Shown: positions 1 through 5,434 of the stretch, piece after piece
Layout of the letters: the number at the start of each line of letters is the position of its first letter
How positions within the stretch are numbered: position 1 is the stretch's first letter
Assembly: GCA_003508755.1 (NCBI GenBank)
Contig: DNTK01000543.1
Coordinates: 1-7,255, forward strand
From: Bacteroidales bacterium
Lineage (GTDB): Bacteria > Bacteroidota > Bacteroidia > Bacteroidales > UBA10428
Length of the DNA stretch: 7,255 bases
Direction of reading: 5' to 3'
Position numbers and translations under genes: made by a program
The notes under the pieces: model-generated
Database searches by the model: none
The model's input: only the letters and a program-made list of their open reading frames with translations
Told to the model about the DNA's origin: nothing

Positions 1-531
1 ATACACGAGTAGGTCAGCACCCGAGCCCGCCAGGATACCAGGATGTAATTTATCCGACCAATAGTCGTAGTGTTTTACCCGCCGCAGGGAAGCTTCAATA
101 CCTCCAATTACCACAGGAGTTTGCGGGTACAATTGTTTTAGAATTTTGGTATATACTGTGGTGGCATAATCGGGACGATGTCCTGCTTCTCCACCAACCG
201 TATATGCATCATTGGAGCGAAGGCGCTTATTGGCAGTATAATGATTTACCATGGAATCCATGCAGCCGGATGTAACACCAAAGAACAGTCTTGGTTCCCC
301 AAGTTTTTTAAAATCGCGTAAATCGTCTTGCCAGTTGGGTTGTGGAACAATGGCCACACGCAATCCATGTGCTTCGATGAGTCGCCCGATTACTGCAGCG
401 CCGAACGACGGATGATCGACATATGCATCACCCGAAAAAAGAATGACATCGAGCTGATCCCAACCCCGCTGTTTAACTTCTTTAGCAGATATGGGTAACC
501 AATCGCCTATATTATAATTGCTCTGAATCAT
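1..531 (-). CDS. ygiQ: YgiQ-family (UPF0313) radical SAM protein, N-terminal part, cut by window edge
   Basis: The minus strand reads open from the ATG at 531-529 to the window edge, giving 177 codons that begin MIQSNYNIGDWLPISAKEVK. I recognise this as the N-terminal UPF0313 domain of YgiQ by several blocks: SGDAYVDHPSFG (about residues 34-45), LFFGVTSGCMDSMVNHYTA, NDAYTVGGEAGHRPDY and GGIEASLRRVKHYDYWSD. The family is usually about 600-700 residues, so roughly three quarters lies outside the window, including the CxxxCxxC cluster that would bind the 4Fe-4S centre. This part therefore does not itself show the radical SAM chemistry. YgiQ is a predicted cytoplasmic radical SAM enzyme and I know of no firmly established substrate. 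The start is supported by alignment of the N-terminus with Bacteroidota homologues from memory and by a TATCTTTG promoter box ending 7 bp upstream. It is divergent from the barrel genes starting at 799. Confidence 0.93.
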   Translation of the reverse strand, partial: MIQSNYNIGDWLPISAKEVKQRGWDQLDVILFSGDAYVDHPSFGAAVIGRLIEAHGLRVAIVPQPNWQDDLRDFKKLGEPRLFFGVTSGCMDSMVNHYTANKRLRSNDAYTVGGEAGHRPDYATTVYTKILKQLYPQTPVVIGGIEASLRRVKHYDYWSDKLHPGILAGSGADLLVY

Positions 532-538
532 AGAATGG

Positions 539-546
539 CAAAGATA
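539..546 (-). promoter_or_regulatory. Bacteroidota-type -7 promoter box for ygiQ
   Basis: On the minus strand these bases read TATCTTTG, a full match to the Bacteroidota -7 consensus TAnnTTTG. The last G lies 7 bp before the ygiQ ATG, so transcription would start at or just before the start codon and the mRNA would be nearly leaderless. No clear TTG-type -33 element sits at the usual 19-21 bp spacing. Instead TTAATTTCC occurs twice just upstream (557-549 and 576-568, read on the minus strand). Confidence 0.55.
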
Positions 547-798
547 GTGGAAATTAAATGGATAACTGGAAATTAACAAGCTGTTAAGATAAAGACACAG
601 AAAGAGATAAAAGCCTAAATTGCAACTGACTGAAGCCATTGAATAGGAGCAGCATGCCTCCTTGAAGGAACAGTCACATGGGTGTTGAATTGTAAATAAT
701 TGCCAAATTCGTAAACCTCCTGTGAGCCTTTGCGTATACCGGTTAATAACTAACAAAAAACAGGAACTAACCAAACCGATTATTTTCTAAATTGCAGT
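547..798. other. Intergenic region between divergent ygiQ and the barrel genes
   Basis: About 250 bp with no credible gene on either strand. It must hold the promoter for the first barrel gene, but I find no good TAnnTTTG box near 799. Small structures seen are AGGAG/CTCCT arms around GCATGC near 645-665, and a direct repeat AACTAAC at 748-754 and 765-771. None is strong enough to name. No Shine-Dalgarno sequence precedes the ATG at 799, which is common in this phylum. Confidence 0.5.
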
Positions 799-1500
799 AT
801 GAAACAGGTATTTTCATTTGTTCTCCTGCTCTTTCTTGTAGCAGGTATGGCCAGTTATGCACAAAATCCCTACTTTGGAGTTAAGGCAGGATTGAATCTT
901 TCACATATGGTGTTAAAAAACAACGATACCAAATTTACAAATGCACTTAATATTTCGCCCGGTTTTAATGCAGGACTTACCATGGATTACAGAATTATTC
1001 CGGAGTTAACGATAAATGCCAGTTTGCTTATTTCCAACAAAGGCTATCTGAAAACAAGCAAAGAAGATTTTCAGGGAGCAAGCATAAAATCCATAGAACG
1101 ACTCAGTCTGTATTATGTCGAGTTTCCACTCTATGTAAAATATGAATTTCAACTAAGAATGGTGGATGTTTTTGCCGGTGCAGGTCCCTTTGTATCCTAT
1201 GGTTACTGGGGTAAATACAGGTGGCAACGTAAAGGCGGGGGTGAAACCGAATGGGGGAAATCAGATGTGCTTTGGGGCGAAAACCCAGAGGAAGACGATT
1301 TTGTGAACCTTGATTACGGAGCAGGTATTACCGTTGGGGGTAAGTGGAACAATTTTGTGTTGGATATTGGCTACCATTACAGTATACCTAATATTTCTGC
1401 CAATACCGACAATGGTATGTATGCCCGCAACGGAGTGCTTTTTGCTTCTGTTAGCTATTTCTTTAGCCGGTTTTATAAATATGCCGAAGGAAATTTTTAA
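799..1500 (+). CDS. PorT-like outer-membrane beta-barrel protein, first of three paralogues
   Basis: A 233-residue exported protein. Residues 1-21 form a signal peptide: Lys at position 3, hydrophobic core FVLLLFLVAGMA, and an SYA cleavage site followed by Gln22. The mature part has the alternating Gly/aromatic pattern of a small outer-membrane barrel (the OMP_b-brl_2 / PorT-like group). Family landmarks are FGVKAGLNLSH (26-36), GFNAGL (55-60), EFPLYVKYEF (108-117), FAGAGPFVSYGYWGK (125-139) and a final strand VLFASVSYFF (213-222). After that strand come 11 more residues ending in Phe233, a slightly longer tail than in its two neighbours. A basic, Gly-rich loop (about 140-150) and an acidic loop with WGENPEEDDF (159-168) probably face outward or the periplasm. 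It is the most divergent of the three copies and lies 52 bp before the next, probably in one transcript. The family assignment is good, but the specific role (adhesion, transport or assembly) cannot be read from sequence. Confidence 0.85.
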   Translation: MKQVFSFVLLLFLVAGMASYAQNPYFGVKAGLNLSHMVLKNNDTKFTNALNISPGFNAGLTMDYRIIPELTINASLLISNKGYLKTSKEDFQGASIKSIERLSLYYVEFPLYVKYEFQLRMVDVFAGAGPFVSYGYWGKYRWQRKGGGETEWGKSDVLWGENPEEDDFVNLDYGAGITVGGKWNNFVLDIGYHYSIPNISANTDNGMYARNGVLFASVSYFFSRFYKYAEGNF

Positions 1501-1561
1501 TTTAACTGATATAAAACCAAATTTAACAAGTACTAACTCAAATTTAATCGATATGAAAAAG
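1499..1561 (+). repeat. Three degenerate 21-bp units between barrel genes 1 and 2
   Basis: The heptamer AATTTAA begins at 1499, 1520 and 1541, exactly 21 bp apart. Flanking bases are partly conserved: AATTTAAC in units 1 and 2, GATAT in units 1 and 3. The array starts in the stop codon of gene 1 and ends over the start codon of gene 2. A period of 21 bp is two DNA turns and also seven codons. It could be a worn tandem duplication, an AT-rich protein-binding array, or chance in AT-rich DNA. Confidence 0.4.
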
Positions 1562-2215
1562 ACAACCAGAATTATTGCAGTACTTGCTGTTGCACTGCTT
1601 TCGACGCAAGTATATGGCCAGTATCTTAAACTTCAGGGTGGATTAAACCTTGCGAACATGATTATCGAAGATAATGATGGAAAAATCAGTGATGAATTTA
1701 CCAACCGGGCAGGATTTAACGCCGGATTGTTAGCCGGAATTGGCTTAGGACCTATTGGTGTTGAGGGAGGTTTGCTAGTTTCTTCCAGGGGCTATAACAT
1801 TGATGTAACTGACGGTAATACTACAACTACAGGCAATATGAACTCATTGTATCTTGATATTCCCATTGACCTGAAACTGGAACTAGGCTTAGGACCTATT
1901 GGTATTTATGGTTCGTTTGGGCCAGTTATTAGTTACGGTTTTGGTGGTAAGGTAACCTCAAAAACAACTAATAACCTAACTGATGAGGTATTGGAAGATA
2001 TTGATGAAAAAATTAAATGGGGTAGCTCAGAGGAAGATCACCTAAAGAAAATGGACGTAGGAATAGGCCTTGGAGGTGGCGTAAATTTAGGAAAACTAAG
2101 TCTTGGTGTAAAGTATATCTGGGGAGTTTCAAATATTGCTCCTACGACCGATAATGGTTACAAAATAAACAACCGCACACTTCAAGTAAACCTTGGTATA
2201 AAGCTTATCGGTTAA
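1553..2215 (+). CDS. PorT-like outer-membrane beta-barrel protein, second paralogue
   Basis: A 220-residue exported barrel protein. The start is the ATG at 1553, giving MKKTTRIIAV and a standard signal peptide (1-22, ending VYG before Gln23). The same frame is open back to 1310 inside gene 1, but that extension would bury the signal peptide and is rejected. Landmarks shared with its neighbours are LQGGLNLANM (27-36), AGFNAGL (53-59), LYLDIPIDLKL (99-109), IYGSFGPVISYGFGGK (118-133), KWGSSEEDHLKKMDVG (155-170) and a closing strand LQVNLGIKLIG (210-220). It is clearly closer to the third copy than to the first. An exact 18-base repeat encodes GLGPIG twice, in consecutive hairpins. No Shine-Dalgarno sequence is evident. 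Probably co-transcribed with gene 1. The exact function is unknown. Confidence 0.85.
   Translation: MKKTTRIIAVLAVALLSTQVYGQYLKLQGGLNLANMIIEDNDGKISDEFTNRAGFNAGLLAGIGLGPIGVEGGLLVSSRGYNIDVTDGNTTTTGNMNSLYLDIPIDLKLELGLGPIGIYGSFGPVISYGFGGKVTSKTTNNLTDEVLEDIDEKIKWGSSEEDHLKKMDVGIGLGGGVNLGKLSLGVKYIWGVSNIAPTTDNGYKINNRTLQVNLGIKLIG
1742..1903 (+). repeat. Exact 18-base direct repeat inside barrel gene 2
   Basis: GGCTTAGGACCTATTGGT occurs at 1742-1759 and again at 1886-1903, in the same frame and 48 codons apart. Both copies encode the core of (G/E)LGLGPIG-type turns between strands. Identity at third codon positions suggests a recent internal duplication or conversion rather than only protein-level selection. 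Confidence 0.7.
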
Positions 2216-2420
2216 GCTAAAAAGCCAATCGATTAACGACTTAATGCCCCAATTAGTCGGAATTGTGTATTAATTAATTCTTAAGTTGTATTTTATATTT
2301 AAGAAGTTTGTTATTTTTAGAATACGAAAAACCCTTGGAGGTGCCTGAAAATCCATTAAAACAGAGTAAGGGGTGGAACCGAAAAACCTACGAGTAGGAC
2401 AATTAAATCTATTTATTACT
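2216..2420 (+). promoter_or_regulatory. Long upstream region and possible structured leader of barrel gene 3
   Basis: About 200 bp between gene 2 and the start of gene 3, with no clear terminator for gene 2. A 7-bp inverted repeat TTCTTAA/TTAAGAA (2278-2284 and 2299-2305) lies just before TATTTTTA (2312-2319), a one-mismatch version of the -7 box TAnnTTTG. If that is the promoter, the leader is about 95 nt. Within it ACCCTT (2331-2336) can pair with AGGGGT (2369-2374), and CCTAC/GTAGG arms occur at 2387-2398. A strong Shine-Dalgarno match GGAGGTG (2337-2343) has no ATG at the right distance after it. I do not recognise any known riboswitch. Promoter position and folding are inferences. Confidence 0.35.
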
Positions 2421-3053
2421 ATGAAAAACCTAACCAAAATTGTTTAAGTAGCAGCACTTGTTGCTTTCAGTGCAAGCACTTTTGCGCCAACAATCGGTAT
2501 CAAAGCTGGTCTTAACCTGGCAAACACTGCAGTAAAAGCCGAAGGTGAATCTGTAGATGATGTTAAAATGAGAACTGCATGGCACGTGGGTGCTGTGGTT
2601 GATTTCCCATTGAGCGACCTGATTTCTGTTCAGCCTGGATTAATTATCGCATCAAAAGGGTACAAAATTGATGTTGATGGTTTTAAATCAACTGCTTCTC
2701 CTTTATACGTGGATATTCCAATCGACGTTAAAGTTGGTGGTGATGTGGGTGGCGCAAAAATTTATGGTGCTGTAGGTCCATACATCGGTATAGGTGTTGC
2801 TGGTAAATTTAAGGAAGAATTTGACGGTAATACTGAAGAAGCTGACATCAAGTGGGGTAGCGATGAAAACGAACATGACTGGAAACGTCTTGACGTTGGT
2901 GTTGGTATTGGTGCCGGAGTAGAATTTGGTGCTATCGGTGTTGGAGCTACTTATCAACTAGGACTTGTTAATATGTTCCCAGGTGGTGATAGTGACAATT
3001 CTGCGAATACACGCAACATCATGGTTTCTGTAGCATACTACATTGGAAGATAA
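2421..3053 (+). pseudogene. PorT-like outer-membrane barrel, third paralogue, with premature stop in the signal peptide
   Basis: The ATG at 2421 starts MKNLTKIV, then TAA at 2445-2447, and the same frame continues VAALVAFSASTFA, which is plainly the rest of a signal peptide. The frame then stays open to TAA at 3051-3053, giving 210 residue positions including the stop. The body matches gene 2: IGIKAGLNLAN, PLYVDIPIDVKV, IYGAVGPYIGIGVAGK, IKWGSDENEHDWKRLDVG, and a last strand IMVSVAYYIGR. One base change (TTA Leu to TAA) would explain the stop. At position 23, just after the FA cleavage site, the codon is CCA (Pro) where both neighbours have Gln, and Pro there normally blocks signal peptidase I. 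The next in-frame ATG is at 2568 and would lack the signal peptide and first strand. Most Gly codons are GGT and the gene ends in a strong terminator, which suggests it was well expressed until recently. Sequencing error is the main alternative. Confidence 0.75.
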
Positions 3054-3074
3054 TTTTTAGATTTTTTCCATATT

Positions 3075-3110
3075 AAAAGCCGCTCCGAAATGGGCGGCTT
3101 TTTTATTTTA
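3075..3110 (+). terminator. Rho-independent terminator, possibly bidirectional
   Basis: A perfect 9-bp stem AAAAGCCGC/GCGGCTTTT (3075-3083 and 3094-3102) encloses a 10-base loop and is followed by a T run, 22 bp after the stop of barrel gene 3. The run of A on the left gives a weaker U tract for transcripts coming from the S41 peptidase gene on the other strand, so it can serve both convergent units. Confidence 0.88.
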
Positions 3111-3115
3111 TCCTT

Positions 3116-3143
3116 TGTCATACTGAGCGTAGCCGATGTATGA
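3116..3143. repeat. Short palindromic intergenic element (TGTCAT..CTGAGCGTAG type)
   Basis: The arms TCATAC (3118-3123) and GTATGA (3138-3143) pair over 6 bp. Between them lies CTGAGCGTAGCCGA, with a small GC-gta-GC inner match. From memory this resembles a widespread intergenic palindrome in Bacteroidota and other phyla that reads roughly TGTCATnCTGAGCGTAGnCGA followed by the matching arm. The arms here keep compensating changes (TAC with GTA). Only one copy lies in the window, so its repeat status cannot be shown here. Confidence 0.5.
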
Positions 3144-3157
3144 TTTTATACGCTTTA

Positions 3158-4753
3158 TTATTCAAGCTCTTTAATGGCTATTTGCAAAGTATTATCAATG
3201 CTTTCAATAATGGGGTAAAACCCTTCGTTGTCGAAAATATTGCGCGCTATGTAGGCATAAAGCTGTGCTTCGATAATGCTTTTCGAGGTTTCCATTTCCT
3301 GTTTGTTTAGCGGCACACCATTCTTTGAAGCATAAGCAGTAAAGTGTTTCAAAACCTGCTTGCCTCTTAGGTATTCCACAATGGCATCGGGCGATGTGAG
3401 CACGCTGAGTTGCTCCCGATGATCATCGGTGTATTCCAGAGCATAGCGGTAAACAAGTCCACGATGGCGCAATGCCATTAGATAATCCGTTACCCCGGAA
3501 GTATCGAGTGGCACGAACAGATCGGGCATAATGCCACCACCACCATAAACAATTTTACCACCCGGCGTAACAAACTTCAATGAATCTTCAAAATCGATGC
3601 TGTCCTGCTCAAGGAATTCTCCGTTGTCGTAACGAACTGCCAGTTCATTGTAGTAGTCTTTTGTCCCATTCTCATAAGGTTTTTGAATCGACCTGCCGGT
3701 AGGGGTATAATACCGTGCAATGGTTAATCTTACTGCCGAACCGTCGGATAGCATTTTTTGTTCCTGCACCAGGCCTTTCCCAAACGACCGACGCCCAATC
3801 ACCATGCCACGATCGTTATCCTGCAGGGCGCCTGCAAGAATCTCACTTGCAGAAGCCGATGATTCATCAATCAGTACCACAGATTCGATGCCCTGGCAAA
3901 GCCCTCCCCTCGAAGCTCTGAAATCTTCCCGTTTTCGTGCATTACCCTTGGTATATACTATAAGCTGACCTTCATCCAGAAACTGATCGGCTACCATGGC
4001 CGCTGTACTCAGCAACCCGCCTCCATTGCCTCTGAGGTCCAGGATAAGCTTTTGCATGCCCCTCCCTAATAATTTGTTTGTGTGCTCTGTAAACTCTTCG
4101 AAGGTGGTACGTGAAAACTTATTGATCCGAATGTACCCTATTTTGTTAGTAACCATGTAGGAAACATCAATGCTGTAAAGAGGTATGTTGTCACGTGTAA
4201 TGGTGAAAAACAATAATTCATCTACCTGATTTCTTGAAACTCCTACCTCCACATCAGTACCTTTTGGTCCTTTGAGTTTTCGGACAATGGAGTCGCTGGC
4301 CATTTTTACGCCGGCTACGGTATCACCATCCACCAGAATAAACCGATCGCCCGGCAATATGCCTACTTTTTCAGAAGGCCCGTTGGCAATTGCTTTAAGT
4401 ACAATAAGGGTATCGTTAAGCATATTAAACTGTACTCCAATACCACTAAAATTCCCTTCGAGGGGTTCATTCACCTGCTGAAAATCGGTGGCAGGAATAT
4501 ATTGCGAATGTGGATCCAAATCATCCAAAATTTTTGGTATGGCATCTTCCACCAAATCCGATTTATCGACAGGATCGACATAGTCGCGTGATATGTAATT
4601 AATAATGTTGGTAAGCTTGTCGGACCGGGGGTAAATCACATAACTATCGGCTCCGCTGCTTCCCGTGTAATATTTGCCAATAAACATGCCTGCTACAATG
4701 CTCACAGCTACAATGCTGGGCATTAAAATCCGGATGAGGTTTTTGTTTTTCAT
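3158..4753 (-). CDS. S41-family C-terminal processing peptidase (CtpA/Prc type)
   Basis: A 531-residue serine protease of the envelope. Residues 7-26 form a hydrophobic signal anchor or signal peptide, placing the rest in the periplasm. A PDZ domain covers about 98-180 (SGIGVQFNM, PSEKVGILPGDRFILVDGDTV), and the catalytic core about 200-410 (GYIRINKFS, LILDLRGNGGGLL, SSASASEILAGALQDNDRG, RRSFGKGLVQ, YYTPTGRSIQ, GGIMPD). The expected Ser-Lys catalytic pair is Ser301 (middle Ser of SASASE) and Lys326 (FGKG), 25 apart as in Prc, with Gln330 four residues on. About 100 residues after the core form a helical tail whose role I cannot assign. The family cleaves C-terminal tails of exported proteins. 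I chose the ATG at 4753 because AAGGAG lies 6 bp upstream. An ATG at 4813 is open in frame but overlaps the deaminase gene and would bury the signal sequence. It follows the deaminase gene by 31 bp and probably shares its transcript. Confidence 0.92.
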   Translation of the reverse strand: MKNKNLIRILMPSIVAVSIVAGMFIGKYYTGSSGADSYVIYPRSDKLTNIINYISRDYVDPVDKSDLVEDAIPKILDDLDPHSQYIPATDFQQVNEPLEGNFSGIGVQFNMLNDTLIVLKAIANGPSEKVGILPGDRFILVDGDTVAGVKMASDSIVRKLKGPKGTDVEVGVSRNQVDELLFFTITRDNIPLYSIDVSYMVTNKIGYIRINKFSRTTFEEFTEHTNKLLGRGMQKLILDLRGNGGGLLSTAAMVADQFLDEGQLIVYTKGNARKREDFRASRGGLCQGIESVVLIDESSASASEILAGALQDNDRGMVIGRRSFGKGLVQEQKMLSDGSAVRLTIARYYTPTGRSIQKPYENGTKDYYNELAVRYDNGEFLEQDSIDFEDSLKFVTPGGKIVYGGGGIMPDLFVPLDTSGVTDYLMALRHRGLVYRYALEYTDDHREQLSVLTSPDAIVEYLRGKQVLKHFTAYASKNGVPLNKQEMETSKSIIEAQLYAYIARNIFDNEGFYPIIESIDNTLQIAIKELE

Positions 4754-4759
4754 TGTTTT

Positions 4760-4765
4760 CTCCTT
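4760..4765 (-). promoter_or_regulatory. Shine-Dalgarno site deciding the S41 peptidase start
   Basis: On the minus strand these bases read AAGGAG, 6 bp before the ATG at 4753. It is the clearest ribosome binding site in the window and supports the shorter N-terminus over the in-frame ATG at 4813. Confidence 0.75.
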
Positions 4766-4784
4766 ACTAAGGTCTAAATTTTTG

Positions 4785-5234
4785 TTACTCCATCTCCATG
4801 AATTGAACTTCAATTCCTGCCCGCTCTAATAGTCTCACGCCTTCATCCGTATGATAGGTATCGCAAAAAACTACTCTGCGAATTCCCGATTGTATAATTA
4901 ATTTTGAGCATTCCATACAGGGCGATGTAGTAATATAGAGGGTTGCACCATCGCTGCTGTTATTGCTCTTTGCCACTTTTGTTATTGCATTGGCCTCTGC
5001 ATGTAAAACGTATGGCTTGGTCTTATTGTTTTCATCCTCGCATACATTTTCGAAACCTTCCGGAGTGCCATTGTATCCATCGGAAATTATCATCCGGTCC
5101 TTTACAATTAAGGCTCCCACTTGCCGGCGTTGGCAATAAGAATTTTTCGACCAGGTTCGTGCCATTTCCAGATAACGCTTATCAAAATCCGCCTGCCGCT
5201 TGCCATAAGGCCGCAGTTTATCGTATTTATTCAT
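4785..5234 (-). CDS. dCMP/cytidine deaminase-family protein (ComEB-like)
   Basis: A 149-residue cytoplasmic zinc hydrolase of the cytidine/deoxycytidylate deaminase fold. The zinc site is complete: His78 and catalytic Glu80 in HAEANAI, with Cys106 and Cys109 in SPCMECS. Upstream are the substrate-side motifs VGALIVKD (39-46) and GYNGTPEGFENVCED (53-67), which are typical of dCMP deaminases of the ComEB group. The family converts dCMP to dUMP and so feeds dTTP synthesis. Substrate choice is inferred from these motifs and not proven. Length is normal for the bacterial family. The gene is first in a two-gene minus-strand unit with the S41 peptidase, has a TATCTTTG box 35 bp upstream of its start, and is divergent from the mscS gene. 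No strong ribosome binding site is visible. Confidence 0.88.
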   Translation of the reverse strand: MNKYDKLRPYGKRQADFDKRYLEMARTWSKNSYCQRRQVGALIVKDRMIISDGYNGTPEGFENVCEDENNKTKPYVLHAEANAITKVAKSNNSSDGATLYITTSPCMECSKLIIQSGIRRVVFCDTYHTDEGVRLLERAGIEVQFMEME

Positions 5235-5268
5235 ACTTTATTTCCAAGTAGTTTCTGCAATAAAAGCT

Positions 5269-5276
5269 CAAAGATA
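5269..5276 (-). promoter_or_regulatory. -7 promoter box for the deaminase-peptidase operon
   Basis: The minus strand reads TATCTTTG, identical to the box before ygiQ and a full match to TAnnTTTG. It predicts a leader of about 25-30 nt before the ATG at 5234. No good -33 TTG element is seen at 19-21 bp spacing. Confidence 0.55.
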
Positions 5277-5399
5277 GCACTATTTTAAGTTTGAACGGCT
5301 CCCATTAATTTAATATATCGGGCTTTATTATTATTTACAATCGCTGTTAAACAATGTTTTTAGATTTGGGTTATTCTCTATGAAATGCTAAAACTTTTT

Positions 5400-5407
5400 T
5401 ACCTTCG
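5400..5407 (+). promoter_or_regulatory. Candidate -7 promoter box for the mscS gene
   Basis: TACCTTCG matches the consensus TAnnTTTG at all but one fixed position. It would give a leader of about 20-25 nt before the ATG at 5435. The 5277-5399 stretch between this and the divergent deaminase promoter is AT-rich, and I see nothing else definite in it. Confidence 0.35.
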
Positions 5408-5434
5408 AATTACTTAACATCTAACCCACACATT

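Noticed and set aside
1310..1552. Upstream in-frame extension of barrel gene 2, starting inside gene 1
   Set aside because: It overlaps the well-supported C-terminal strands of gene 1 in another frame and would bury the signal peptide that starts at 1553.
2321..2420. A known riboswitch in the leader of barrel gene 3
   Set aside because: I compared it from memory with TPP, cobalamin, SAM and fluoride consensus elements and found no convincing match.
2703..2957. Minus-strand frame of 84 codons within barrel gene 3
   Set aside because: It is antisense to a clear family member, matches no family, and arises from the Gly/Val-rich codons on the other strand.
2568..3053. Barrel gene 3 as an intact 161-residue protein from the ATG at 2568
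   Set aside because: This start lies inside the barrel and removes the signal peptide and first strand, both of which are still readable upstream in the same frame.
3715..4481. Several plus-strand frames of 68-82 codons within the S41 peptidase gene
   Set aside because: They lie antisense to conserved protease motifs and have Pro/Ser-rich composition without any recognisable fold or start signal.
4754..4813. Alternative S41 peptidase start at 4813
   Set aside because: It overlaps the end of the deaminase gene and puts 20 polar residues before the signal anchor, whereas the ATG at 4753 has AAGGAG at good spacing.
4943..5251. Plus-strand frame of 102 codons antisense to the deaminase
   Set aside because: It overlaps the zinc-site motifs of the real gene, and its Cys/His-rich translation is a shadow of them.
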